Assembly (NCBI GenBank): GCA_020850595.1
Contig: JADZEK010000159.1
Span: forward strand, 1-64,000
Source: Anaerolineales bacterium
GTDB taxonomy: Bacteria > Chloroflexota > Anaerolineae > Anaerolineales > UBA6663
Direction: 5' to 3'
Length of the DNA: 64,000 nt
Part shown: one piece after another, positions 42,734-52,251 of the stretch
Layout: every line of letters begins with the position of its first letter
How positions within the stretch are numbered: the first letter of the stretch is position 1
The notes under the pieces: model-generated
Database searches by the model: none
What the model was told of the DNA's origin: nothing
What the model saw: the letters and a program-made list of their open reading frames with translations, nothing else
Translations under genes and position numbers: made by a program

Positions 42734-44998
42734 ATGTACTGGCGCGTGGTCTGGTGTGCGGGTGTCCTTCTGATGACTGTGACCGCCGGGGCCGTGTCGG
42801 TTGCGCCGGTCACGGCTAATGGGCCCATGCCTGACCCGGCTTGGCAGCCCACGCCCGTGCCGACGCCCCAGTACGTGCCGACCCCACGGCCCACGACGGG
42901 TCCTGGACCAACTCCAACTGCGACGGCGACGCCCGATGCGCCGCCGCCCATCATCGAGAACATCTTCCACATCATCCGCTTCCCCTTCCAGACCATGATG
43001 GACGCCGTAGTGCAGATGAGCAACAAGATCCTGCTGCAGTCGTACCGGGAAGCGGGACAGCGGTTCACCGGCGCGCTCGATGCCCTGGTGGCCGGACCGT
43101 ACGGCCTCGCCCCAGACGTGGCCGCCGGTGCGCCGACGCCGCTGTTTCAAAACCTCGTGCTGCCCCACTGGCGAGTCACGCTGGCCGCCGCGCTGCTGCT
43201 CCTGCCGGTGACACTCCTGCTTACGGCGGTCAGCGCATTGCGCTTCGGCGCGACCTCGGCGCTTGGCCTGGCCGACCTGAAGGAAGCGCTCCTGGGTTGG
43301 CTGATCTCGGCTGGGGGGGCGGGCAGCTCGTACTATCTCCTCAGCCTGGCCCATCGCTTGAGCGTGGCGACGGCCGGCAGCCTCCTCGCCGCCGACTTCG
43401 GCACCCGCGTGACCGGGGCGACCCTGGCCGGCGCCTTCTTCAATGTGAACGCGCTGCTGGCGCTGGCCGGCAACCTGCTGACCTCGCCCATCGTGCTCTA
43501 CCTGGCGTTCTTCGGCCTGTTCCTGGCGTCGAGCATCATGCTGGGCCTAGGGCTGGCGCTGGCGGCCTACACGGCGCTGGCCTACCTCCTGACCACGCTG
43601 GCGCCCGTGGTGCTCATCCTCGGTAGCCTGCCGCCGATGCGCTGGCTGCAGGCGCTGTGGCTGAAGGCCGTCGTCGTGACCTTCCTGATCCCGATCATTG
43701 ATGCCCTGCTGCTCAAGGCGGCCGTCTCGCTCTTCTACAACCTGCTGTCCGCCGAGGGCAACGGCGACATTGGCACCTTCGTGACCGGCGTGTTTGTCAC
43801 GGCCGGTGTCGTCAGCGTCCTCATCGCCATCAACTTCAAGGTGGGGGAGGCCGTCTTCGGCGCGCTGGCCGAGGTTCACCGGCAAGCCCTGGACGCCACC
43901 ATGGGCGTCGTGAAGCTCGCAGCCGTGGCCGTGGGCTTTGCCGCCGGCGGGTTGGCCGTCGGCGCCGCGGCCGGCGCCGGGGCGGGGGGAGTTGGCGGGG
44001 CTGGCACGGCCGCAGCCGCAGGCGGGGCACCCCTGGCGGGCGCGCCTTCGGGCGGCGCGGTGGCTGAGCCCGCGGCGGCTTCCTCGGGAACAGGCGTGGG
44101 GGGCACGTCAGCGGCGCCCTCCGGGACAGGGGCATCCATTACCAGCTCCAGTCTTCGTTCAGGCTTGGGTGGTGTTGGCCGGCGAATGCTGCAACTGCTT
44201 GGCGGCCAGCCTGGGGGCACGTCCACCCATCAGGCTGATCCCTCTTCGGATCAGGCTGCTGCGTCGAGTGCTTCTGTCATCGAGGGCGGCGGTCCGTTTC
44301 CATCCCACGAACCATCGGCAGCGTCTGAACCTGCCCCTGTGGGCGCGAGCACGAGAGAGCGGCCGATGTCGCAGCCGCCAAGTGACGGCCAGATTCGGCG
44401 AGCGCGCCTGGCCGGCAGCTTTGGGCGGGCATTGGCGCTCGGCACACGCAATCCCGTTCTCCAGGGGCTGGCCCTTGGGCTGCAGGCCGGCGGCCTGGCC
44501 GGCGAACTGAGGGGGGAGCGCGGCCTGTCTGGCGCAAGCGCCGGCGCAGCCTCAGTTGAAGGCGTGAGCGCCGCATCCCTGTCCGGCGCATTGCGCTGGT
44601 CAAACCGCGACCTGAGCCACGTGCCGAACGAGTTGTTCGACCCTGGCCGCGACAACACCGAACTCATGGCCGGCGGCCTTCACCAGTCCTTTGTTAGTGC
44701 CGGTCGCGCTGTGCCGATCGCGCCCCTGATCCGCCTCGCAAATGAGAGCTACGGCGCGTGGCGCGGGCAGGGCCAGCCCGGCGGCATGGCAGCGCAGCGG
44801 GACCTGTTCGAGGCGATGCTGGATCCCAACACCAAGGCTGACCCGCAGACGCTGGTCAGCCACCTCGAATCCCTGGCCACGCGGCACGGCTTCCGGCTGG
44901 CCGGCGAGATTGCCAGCACCGCGCGCGATGCCTTTGCGCGCAGCCAGGACATCGCCGGCAGCGACGCTACCAGTCCATCCACGACAAGGAGGAGCTAG
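42734..44998 (+). CDS. VirB6/TrbL-like polytopic T4SS channel protein
   Basis: 754 aa. A signal-like N-terminus (about 5-32), a Pro/Thr-rich external linker (35-72), a cluster of about seven membrane helices (residues 145-385), then a long Gly/Ala/Ser-rich cytoplasmic tail to the end. This is the layout of VirB6/TrbL-type inner-membrane proteins. The start at 42734 is set by GAGGAG upstream; the much longer open frame from 42326 is an out-of-frame read of the previous gene. The position between VirB2- and VirB3-like genes agrees. Confidence 0.8.
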   Translation: MYWRVVWCAGVLLMTVTAGAVSVAPVTANGPMPDPAWQPTPVPTPQYVPTPRPTTGPGPTPTATATPDAPPPIIENIFHIIRFPFQTMMDAVVQMSNKILLQSYREAGQRFTGALDALVAGPYGLAPDVAAGAPTPLFQNLVLPHWRVTLAAALLLLPVTLLLTAVSALRFGATSALGLADLKEALLGWLISAGGAGSSYYLLSLAHRLSVATAGSLLAADFGTRVTGATLAGAFFNVNALLALAGNLLTSPIVLYLAFFGLFLASSIMLGLGLALAAYTALAYLLTTLAPVVLILGSLPPMRWLQALWLKAVVVTFLIPIIDALLLKAAVSLFYNLLSAEGNGDIGTFVTGVFVTAGVVSVLIAINFKVGEAVFGALAEVHRQALDATMGVVKLAAVAVGFAAGGLAVGAAAGAGAGGVGGAGTAAAAGGAPLAGAPSGGAVAEPAAASSGTGVGGTSAAPSGTGASITSSSLRSGLGGVGRRMLQLLGGQPGGTSTHQADPSSDQAAASSASVIEGGGPFPSHEPSAASEPAPVGASTRERPMSQPPSDGQIRRARLAGSFGRALALGTRNPVLQGLALGLQAGGLAGELRGERGLSGASAGAASVEGVSAASLSGALRWSNRDLSHVPNELFDPGRDNTELMAGGLHQSFVSAGRAVPIAPLIRLANESYGAWRGQGQPGGMAAQRDLFEAMLDPNTKADPQTLVSHLESLATRHGFRLAGEIASTARDAFARSQDIAGSDATSPSTTRRS

Positions 44999-45001
44999 AC
45001 G

Positions 45002-45496
45002 ATGCGGCCACCCAGTCGGATTGATGTTTCTGAGCGGCGTTTCTTCGGCCTCACATTTCGCCAGCTTGCCATCCTGGCCTCGGCGGCCGTGCTGGCCCTG
45101 GCATGTCTGGTCGGCCTCAAGACGTGGCCCTTCTGGTTGCGAATCGTCCTGGTGCTGGCATGGGCCGCGGTGGGCCTGATCTGGGCGTTCTGGCAGAGCC
45201 AGGGTCAGACCTTGGAGCAGCGCCTGCTGGATGTGCTGGTGTTCCATCGTCGCACCCGGTATCTTCTACACCGCGCTGTGCGGGATCAGGGCCAGGCGCG
45301 GGCCGCATGGCCGACGGCGGAGGCCAAGCCTGCTACTCAGCCACGCAAGGTACCTCAGACGGCCGTGGTGGGTTGGTCACCGGCCCTGCTCTGGATCACG
45401 GCCAATGCCATCGGCATATCACTTCTGTTTGGATTGACCTTCTGGCTCTCGCAGGGTGGGGCGCACCAACTGCGGCTGATCTGGCATGGCCTATAG
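45002..45496 (+). CDS. VirB3/PrgI-like T4SS membrane protein
   Basis: 164 aa with two adjacent N-terminal membrane helices (about 22-40 and 45-63) after 'RRFFGLTFRQLAILA', typical of PrgI/VirB3-like proteins that sit with VirB4. A third C-terminal helix near 128-150 is extra. The 3' end overlaps the virB4 start by 11 bases, as in many T4SS operons where virB3 and virB4 are coupled or fused. Confidence 0.8.
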   Translation: MRPPSRIDVSERRFFGLTFRQLAILASAAVLALACLVGLKTWPFWLRIVLVLAWAAVGLIWAFWQSQGQTLEQRLLDVLVFHRRTRYLLHRAVRDQGQARAAWPTAEAKPATQPRKVPQTAVVGWSPALLWITANAIGISLLFGLTFWLSQGGAHQLRLIWHGL

Positions 45497-48413
45497 GTGC
45501 GATGCGATGGGCCTCCGTTCCAGACTCGCCAGCCTGCGCCGGTCCAATGGCCATACGAAGGAAGCGGCCAAACCAACACCGCCGGCCTTCCCCGGCCCGA
45601 GTGAGGTCGGGCCCACGGAGGCCCTGGTCGACCTGATGGCCTTCGTAGATGAGACCGTGGTGCTGGACAACGGTTCCTTTGTGCGTGGCATCGAAGTCGC
45701 GCCGATTGACCTGGAGCGGGGCGATCCGGCCGCTCGCCAGCAGTTCTGGGGCTTGTTCGCCGCGGCCCTGCGCCGCCTGCGGGCACCGCTGGCCCTCCAG
45801 CTCGTGATCGTCACGCAGCCCCAAGGCCTGGCAGGCTACCTGAGTCGGTGGCACGCGGCCGCCGCCGATTGGCAGCAGCGTGCCGAGACGACGGCGGAAG
45901 CTGAGACGAAGGCCCGCCGGCGGCGCATGCAGGCGTGCGCGGAAGAAACGGCCGCCTTTCTAACCGCGGCCCATGAACATCTCTCGCCTATGCAGCAGCA
46001 CTACCTGGTCGTCATCGCTCACAACCCGTTCCCGGAGGCCGTATCGGGCAAGCGCCGGGAGCGGGTGCTCAGCGAGCCAATCGTGAAAGCGGCGCTGGAG
46101 CAGCTCGAGGAGTACGTGCAGGTTGTGACGACGACCCTGGCCGAGATCGGCCTGCAATTACAGCCCTTGTCTCCAGCTCGCCTTTGCCAGGCGCTTTGGG
46201 ACCACTACCATCACCCGCCCAGCCTCTTGGGGGCCGCGCGCGGGCCAGCGGCCGGCCTTTCCAGTAACGGGAAAACGCCGCACTGGCCACCACGGACGCA
46301 GGTGGATCAATGCCCTTCAGACCCTGAGTTGCGTCAGGCCGCTCGCGACCCTGCGAAGCTGGCCGACCTGCTGGCGCCGGCGCTCATCGAGGAGCACGAG
46401 CACTACGTGCGCGTGGGCGAGGTCGTAGCGCGGGGTTACCTGCTCTACGACTTCGACCCGCGCGCACCGGTGGACCTGGCGTCCATCGTGGCGCTGCCCA
46501 TCGACACGACCCACGCGCTCTATCTCACCGCCGCGGACCCGGTCCAGATACGCCAGCAATTCAAGGAGACCGAAACCGAGCTCAAGGCCTCGACGCTCGT
46601 GGATGCGCGGCGCGGCGCGATTACGGATTGGGGACGGCAGGCCGCCATTCAATCCGTGGAGGCCGCTCGTGCGGAGCTCGAGATTGCGCTGCAGGCGCCG
46701 TACTTTCTGCACTGGTACGTGCTGGTCTGGGCCAACGACCTGGCGGGCCTGGACCGGCAGTGCCGGGAGTTCGAGACCGCCTTGAAGGTGAAGGACATCC
46801 GCTTCTACCCGGCGACCCGCCGCCACCTGAGCGTGCTCCAGTCCACCCGGCCGCTGGCCCGCCCGGCCTACAAGCTCAAGCCGCGCAATATGTCCGCCGA
46901 GTCGCTGGGCTCGTTCTTCCCCTTTGTCCGCCGCGAATACCTGGACCGTGACGGCTGGCATTTCGGCCTGCACCGGGGCAATGGCCTGTTTGTGGCGCTG
47001 AACCCGTTTGAGAGTGGCCAGAGCAACGCCTCCGAGCTGGTGATCGGCGCGCCGGGCGGCGGAAAGTCGGTCTATCTAAAGCAGGCGATCGAAACGGTGC
47101 TGGCGCTGGGGCACCGCGTCTTTGTGATTGACCCCGAGCGCGAGTATCTGCGCCTGGCGATTGACTTCCACGCGCCGTATGTGGAACTGGGCAAGCACGG
47201 TGAGCCAAAACGCCTGGATCTACCTGCCGGGCCGGATGGCTACCGGGACGGGCTTGTGGCAGTAGGGGAGCTATATGAGGCGCTGAGCGCGGCGCCGCTC
47301 GACGAGAGCCAGGTGCAGGCGCTGACCCAGGCCTACCAAGCCGTCTTCGCCGGGGCCGGTATTCTGCCCGATCAGCCGGCGACCTGGGCGAAGCCGGCGC
47401 CCGCCCTGGCCGCGCTGCTGTCTGCGCTCATGGATCTCGGCACCCCGGACGCACACGAGCTGGCGCGGGTCCTGCGCTATGCCGAGGCCCTCTCCGGCGG
47501 CCAGGTGCTCAACATCATGGACCTCAACCTGGCATCGGAGAACCCGTGGAGCAGCGCAGCGGAGTCGCTGGCGGCCTTCGTGGAGGCCATCCTGGGCGAG
47601 CGCCTCGTCGCGCCGGCCTTCAACGCCCTGGTGGAGTGTTACCAGATCACGATGGAGAAGTGGGGCTTCCGGGCGGATGATCGCGCCAACGGGCACTCGC
47701 GCCGTTCCACGCCGACCCTGGCTGCCCTGGTGGACACGCTGACGGCGCACGCCAACCCGCGCAGCCAGGCGCTGGCGCAGGTGCTGTTGCAGTACGCCTA
47801 CGGCCTGTACGCCAATCTGTTCAACCAGCCCACGAGCGTGGAGGTGGGGCAGGCGCCGCTGGTGGTTTTTGGCATGCGGTCGCTGCGCGAGAACGTGGAG
47901 CGGACACTGGCGCCGGTCTTCGCCTGGCAGGTGCTGCGGCTCGTCTGGAACGAGGTCGTGGCCGGCGGCGCGGCGCAGCCGGTCCACCTTTTCATTGATG
48001 AAGCCTGGTACCTGCTCGAGCAGCCGGGCGCCGCCCACCGGCTGGAGCGCATGGCGCGCAGCTTCCGGAAATACAACGCCGCGCTGCACCTGGCCACCCA
48101 GGACACCCACCGGCTGGTGAACAGCCCTGAGGCGCGGGTGATCGCCGAGATCGCCCGGATCAAGATGCTGTTTGGGCAGGAATCGGACAGCGCCGTGCGC
48201 CGGCTGGGCGAGTTGTTTGGGCTTGCAGCGGCGGAGCAGGCGGACCTGCTGCACGTGCGCAAGGGCGAGGGGTTGCTGCTATTCGGCAACGATGTTCGCC
48301 TGCCGCTCTACGTGGCGGTGAACCCGCTTCGGCTGGCGCGCCTGGCCACCAACCGCGAACAGCAGCAGGCCGTGGCCATCGCCTCGGGCCGGCGCGCGGA
48401 GCCGATCTGGTAG
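45486..48413 (+). CDS. virB4: VirB4-like T4SS ATPase
   Basis: A 975-aa ATPase that energises assembly and transfer by the T4SS. N-terminal domain to about residue 480; C-terminal RecA-like domain with Walker A 'GAPGGGKS' (about 522-529), 'FVIDPEREY', Walker B 'LFIDEAWYLL' (about 835), and 'HLATQDTHRLVN'. Size is at the large end for VirB4. The start could be 45486 or the internal ATG at 45507. It overlaps the VirB3-like gene, and the M23 peptidase gene follows by 6 bases. Confidence 0.94.
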   Translation: MAYRCDAMGLRSRLASLRRSNGHTKEAAKPTPPAFPGPSEVGPTEALVDLMAFVDETVVLDNGSFVRGIEVAPIDLERGDPAARQQFWGLFAAALRRLRAPLALQLVIVTQPQGLAGYLSRWHAAAADWQQRAETTAEAETKARRRRMQACAEETAAFLTAAHEHLSPMQQHYLVVIAHNPFPEAVSGKRRERVLSEPIVKAALEQLEEYVQVVTTTLAEIGLQLQPLSPARLCQALWDHYHHPPSLLGAARGPAAGLSSNGKTPHWPPRTQVDQCPSDPELRQAARDPAKLADLLAPALIEEHEHYVRVGEVVARGYLLYDFDPRAPVDLASIVALPIDTTHALYLTAADPVQIRQQFKETETELKASTLVDARRGAITDWGRQAAIQSVEAARAELEIALQAPYFLHWYVLVWANDLAGLDRQCREFETALKVKDIRFYPATRRHLSVLQSTRPLARPAYKLKPRNMSAESLGSFFPFVRREYLDRDGWHFGLHRGNGLFVALNPFESGQSNASELVIGAPGGGKSVYLKQAIETVLALGHRVFVIDPEREYLRLAIDFHAPYVELGKHGEPKRLDLPAGPDGYRDGLVAVGELYEALSAAPLDESQVQALTQAYQAVFAGAGILPDQPATWAKPAPALAALLSALMDLGTPDAHELARVLRYAEALSGGQVLNIMDLNLASENPWSSAAESLAAFVEAILGERLVAPAFNALVECYQITMEKWGFRADDRANGHSRRSTPTLAALVDTLTAHANPRSQALAQVLLQYAYGLYANLFNQPTSVEVGQAPLVVFGMRSLRENVERTLAPVFAWQVLRLVWNEVVAGGAAQPVHLFIDEAWYLLEQPGAAHRLERMARSFRKYNAALHLATQDTHRLVNSPEARVIAEIARIKMLFGQESDSAVRRLGELFGLAAAEQADLLHVRKGEGLLLFGNDVRLPLYVAVNPLRLARLATNREQQQAVAIASGRRAEPIW

Positions 48414-48419
48414 GCCCAT

Positions 48420-49118
48420 GTGCGTGCGCTCAAAGCCCTCTTCGCGCTGGGATTGGCGGGCTGGATGTGCAGCTTCTGCTTCTTCATCGTGATGCCGAAC
48501 CTGATGGTGGCCAACGCCATTCCGCAGATGCCCTTCGGCGGCGGCCACCTGGCTGAGTGGCAGCTCGACATCCCGCAGGACTCCGATGGTGCGACGGGCA
48601 GCAGCGGGGTCGGGGCGGGGGCCAGCGCGGTCGGGCGCGACGGGTACCGCAGCGCGGACGCGCAGGCGCCCTGGGGCGTGCCGCTGCGCGGCCCGATCCA
48701 GCATTGGGGCAACACCTACGACCGGCCGCTGCTCGGCTGCGAGTTTCAGGACGCGAATTACGCCGATCACGTCGGCGTGGACTTCCCGGTCAACGCCGGA
48801 ACACCCGTCTACGCCACGATGAGCGGCAAGGTGGTCTGGGCCGGCGACAACGGCGCCTGGGGCGGCCTGGTCGTGGTCGAGAACGGCGACTACCAGACTT
48901 GGTTTGCCCACAACGAGTCAATCTCGGTGCAGGTGGGCGACCTTGTCCAGGCTGGTCAGGTCATCGCCGCGAGCGGCAACACCGGAAACTCCTCAGGGCC
49001 GCACGTGCATTATGGTGTCAAGCACTTTGGCGGAGCCGAAGATGAGGCTGGCACCTGGTTGAACCCGGAGTTCTATTTCAGTCCGGAAGACGTGATCGAG
49101 TGGGGGTGTGGCAGTTAG
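48420..49118 (+). CDS. M23 (LytM-type) peptidoglycan endopeptidase
   Basis: A 232-aa exported peptidase. An N-terminal hydrophobic anchor (about 5-28) is followed by a linker and an M23 domain with 'HVGVDFPVNAGTPVYA' (metal His and Asp) and 'GPHVHYGV' (catalytic His pair). It would open the cell wall for the transfer channel, the role played by VirB1 in other systems. GTG 48420 starts it, 6 bases after virB4. Confidence 0.88.
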   Translation: MRALKALFALGLAGWMCSFCFFIVMPNLMVANAIPQMPFGGGHLAEWQLDIPQDSDGATGSSGVGAGASAVGRDGYRSADAQAPWGVPLRGPIQHWGNTYDRPLLGCEFQDANYADHVGVDFPVNAGTPVYATMSGKVVWAGDNGAWGGLVVVENGDYQTWFAHNESISVQVGDLVQAGQVIAASGNTGNSSGPHVHYGVKHFGGAEDEAGTWLNPEFYFSPEDVIEWGCGS

Positions 49119-49171
49119 TCGATTCCGCTGAAGTTGCACCGGCGTACCTACGTGTGCGCCTTCAGCGGCCT

Positions 49172-49429
49172 TCAACCATCTCTGAAGGGAGGGTCTCGGT
49201 AGTACCTGACCCACCAACCATTGCTGACAATGAACAATGCAAGAGCTGGCCCACAACATAGGCCGAGCAGAATGGGATTGTTCTCGCGGCTCGCCTCACT
49301 ACTGAATCCGAGCAGCAAACCGCCCAGTAACGCGGTGATGCCTGACACCTTCAACCAGTGTTTTCTCGGACCGTAAACCGAAACAATGATGGACACAGCC
49401 ATCAAGGACGCGGAAAACACTGCAAGCAT
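49172..49429 (-). CDS. Small membrane protein on the opposite strand
   Basis: Possible 85-aa protein with two to three hydrophobic segments ('LAVFSASLMAVSIIVSVYG', 'LGLCCGPALALFIVS') and a charged tail. It fills the only large gap (about 400 bases) in the transfer operon and runs against it. The ribosome site is weak (AAGGG), and base composition is lower in GC than the neighbours. It may be a later insertion or a chance frame; the rest of the gap shows nothing else. Confidence 0.42.
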   Translation of the reverse strand: MLAVFSASLMAVSIIVSVYGPRKHWLKVSGITALLGGLLLGFSSEASRENNPILLGLCCGPALALFIVSNGWWVRYYRDPPFRDG

Positions 49430-49515
49430 AGTTCTATTACCCTTGTTGACATTGTAGTACGCCGGGCTGGGTTTTCCAACGTCTCGACAAGGCCAGCAAC
49501 GCAAGGACGTGACGG

Positions 49516-52251
49516 ATGACCTTGACTTACATATCAGATCGAACGAACTTCCAAGCGCTCCTGGTACTGCCACCACCCGAAAACCTGCGCGATGCGACCG
49601 CTATGGAGCAACTCGCCGGCACCCTCGGGCAGCTTCCGGGGCCAGTGGCCCTCGAGATCGCCGGGCACCATCACCAGCGGCTGCTGGCCATCCGGGGACC
49701 GGCGGCAGCCGTGCGGCGGGTCAGCGCTCAGCTCTATTCCGTTTACCGGCAGGTCGAAGTGCGCCCCCTCCCCGCAGCGCTGGATCCGCTGGCGCCTCTG
49801 CCAGCCACGCCAAGAGCCTGGGCGACTGTTCAGCTCGTGACGACCGGCCCGGAGTTCTTGCCCATCAAGACGTGGCGCGAGTTTGAGGGCAGCGAGCCGC
49901 TGGATGCCCTCCTCGGCGCCTTTGATGGTCTTCAGCCAGAAGAGTGTGTGCTGTCGCAGGTGATTGTGCGCGGCGCGGCACGGGCCGCCTGGGCCGAACC
50001 CCATCTTCGCCAGCTGGCGGCGCTCAAACGACGCGGTTACGGGGCGGATATACCGGCGCCCACGCGCAACATCACGGCGGTAACCGGCGCCTCGGCCTTA
50101 TTGCTGTGCATGGCCATGATGGCGATGTGGGCGCTTGTCGGCGCGTGGACGCGTTGGTTGGTGGCTCTGCCCGTTGGGGCGGCGCTTGGGTTGCTGGCCG
50201 GGTGGTTGTTCAGTCTCAACGACAACCAGTGGGCCCGGGTACTGGAGGAAGAGGCCGCCGCGAAGCTGCGCGACCAGGCGCTTGCGGTCGAAGTGCGGCT
50301 ATTTGCCAGCGCGACGAGCATCGGACGCGCGCAGGCCCTGCTGGACCAACTGGTGGCCGCCTACCAGCTCTTCAACACGACCTCCGGCAATCGCTGGCGC
50401 GCCATCGCCTTGCCAGCCGGCGCGAAGCCTGATGACCTGAGGCCGGCCGTCGGAGTCCAACCCAATGTGTTGAGCGTGAAAGAACTGGCGGGCCTGTGGC
50501 ACATGCCGGTGGGCGAGTCGCTGGAGGGTGTGCGCCGGCAGGCCTACGAGCAGTTGCTGCCTCTGCCGCCGGATACGCTGCACCCACTCGGCGCTCCCGT
50601 GGGAACCTCGCGGAAAGGCGAGCAGGAAGTCGAGGTTCGGCTCTCGCCGGCGGCCCTCCGGCGCAACCTGTTCATCATCGGCAAGACCCAGCACGGCAAG
50701 AGTACGCTGATGGAGCACATCGCCAGCCAGTGGATGCGCGACCCGGCCCGCTCGGTGCTGGTCGTGGACCCGCACGGCGACCTGGCCCGCCGCGTCATCG
50801 GGCTCGTGCCGCCCGAGCGCGCCCAGGACGTGGTCTACATCGACCTCTCGGACGAGACGCGGTCGGCCGGCCTCAACCTGCTGGACGTGACCGAAGGCTT
50901 CGACCCAGACAGCCTGGCCGAGAACTTCGTGGATGTGGGCCGGGCGCTCTGGCAGCAGTATTGGGGGCCGCGCATGCTGATCCCCTTGGGCTTTGGCCTG
51001 CGTGCGCTGGCACAGGCCAACCTGCGCCGCCCGCCCGAACGGCAGCACACGCTGCTATCCCTGGCGACGCTGCTCACCTGCCACCCCAACATCCGCGATA
51101 AGTTCCTGTCCGAGGAGGTCACCACCGCCGAGCGGCCCGACATCGTCCACTACTTCACAGGCGAGTACTTCCAGATGAGCCCATCGCAGCGTGAGCAGGT
51201 CATCTCGCCGGTACTTTCCAAGAGCCACGCCTTCGAGCGCTCGGCGGCGATCCGGCGCCTGGTGGGCCAGCCACGCTCCACCCTGCACCTGTTCCAGGCG
51301 ATCCGCAGCCGCAAGATCATCGTGGTCAACACCAACGCCGGCATCCTCGGCGACGACCTGGCCGGCTTCATTGGGTCGTTGTTCCTCAACGTGATGCGCC
51401 GGGTCATCATGCGCCAGACGACCCTGCCACGCGAGCAGCGGGTGCCGGTCTCGGTGGTGGCGGACGAGTTCCAGACGATGACGGGCACCGACTTCGGCGC
51501 GCTGCTGGGCGAGCTGCAAAAGAACGGCGGCAACTTCGTGCTTGGCACGCAAGCGCTGGACAACCTGCGCCGGATCGAGCCGACCGGCACCCTGGCCGGC
51601 AGCATTTTTGCCGGCGTTGCCACGAAGGTGGTCTTTCAGGTCAACGGCGACGACGCCCGCTACCTTGTCGAGCGCGAGCTCGATATCGACCGCCTGCGCG
51701 CGGAGAGCCTGGTCAATCTGCCGCAGCACCACGCCTACGTCAAGACAATTGCCGATGATGGCCGGCCGCTCCCGGTGTTCCTGCTCAAGGTGTCCAGCCC
51801 TCTGACGCCAGAAGCCGCCGTGGTGGACCGCGTCCTGGCCGGGCGTGTGCTGTACACCGTGCCGGGCGACGAGGCTGACAGGCTGGCGCGCCTCGCGCAC
51901 TCCATGCTGTTTGACGAGCACCACAGTGCGGCGGCGAAGCCATCCGCTACAACGGACGAGCCAAAAAGCCCGCTTCAGGAACTCGTGGACCGGCAAAAGG
52001 CGCAGCCGCCCAACTCGCCGGACGCCATCCGCCATTCAGTCGAGGTCACCGGCGGGGTGCCAGCCGACTCGACGGCCACCCGCGCCACTCAGCACGCCGT
52101 CGCGAGCACGTCCCGGCCGAAGGCACGGCTACCCACGCTCAAAGAAGTGATACCGGGCGTGACACCGGACGCGGCTGGCCTTGAGCGCCTGATTGGGGTG
52201 ATGCCCAAGGTAGCGGGGAAAGGTCAGGATGGGCCAGCGCAAGCAGATTGA
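49516..52251 (+). CDS. VirD4/TraG-like coupling protein ATPase
   Basis: A 911-aa type IV coupling-like protein. Two membrane helices near residues 188-235, then a RecA-like motor: Walker A 'IGKTQHGKST' (about 387-396), 'VLVVDPHGDLARR', Walker B 'VVADEFQTM', and 'GTQALDNLRRI'. The 'DPHGD' and 'DEFQ' boxes are typical of conjugative coupling ATPases related to VirD4/TraD and TraM. It would bring the DNA substrate to the VirB4 channel. The C-terminal tail is Pro/Ser-rich. It overlaps the next gene by 23 bases. Confidence 0.9.
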   Translation: MTLTYISDRTNFQALLVLPPPENLRDATAMEQLAGTLGQLPGPVALEIAGHHHQRLLAIRGPAAAVRRVSAQLYSVYRQVEVRPLPAALDPLAPLPATPRAWATVQLVTTGPEFLPIKTWREFEGSEPLDALLGAFDGLQPEECVLSQVIVRGAARAAWAEPHLRQLAALKRRGYGADIPAPTRNITAVTGASALLLCMAMMAMWALVGAWTRWLVALPVGAALGLLAGWLFSLNDNQWARVLEEEAAAKLRDQALAVEVRLFASATSIGRAQALLDQLVAAYQLFNTTSGNRWRAIALPAGAKPDDLRPAVGVQPNVLSVKELAGLWHMPVGESLEGVRRQAYEQLLPLPPDTLHPLGAPVGTSRKGEQEVEVRLSPAALRRNLFIIGKTQHGKSTLMEHIASQWMRDPARSVLVVDPHGDLARRVIGLVPPERAQDVVYIDLSDETRSAGLNLLDVTEGFDPDSLAENFVDVGRALWQQYWGPRMLIPLGFGLRALAQANLRRPPERQHTLLSLATLLTCHPNIRDKFLSEEVTTAERPDIVHYFTGEYFQMSPSQREQVISPVLSKSHAFERSAAIRRLVGQPRSTLHLFQAIRSRKIIVVNTNAGILGDDLAGFIGSLFLNVMRRVIMRQTTLPREQRVPVSVVADEFQTMTGTDFGALLGELQKNGGNFVLGTQALDNLRRIEPTGTLAGSIFAGVATKVVFQVNGDDARYLVERELDIDRLRAESLVNLPQHHAYVKTIADDGRPLPVFLLKVSSPLTPEAAVVDRVLAGRVLYTVPGDEADRLARLAHSMLFDEHHSAAAKPSATTDEPKSPLQELVDRQKAQPPNSPDAIRHSVEVTGGVPADSTATRATQHAVASTSRPKARLPTLKEVIPGVTPDAAGLERLIGVMPKVAGKGQDGPAQAD

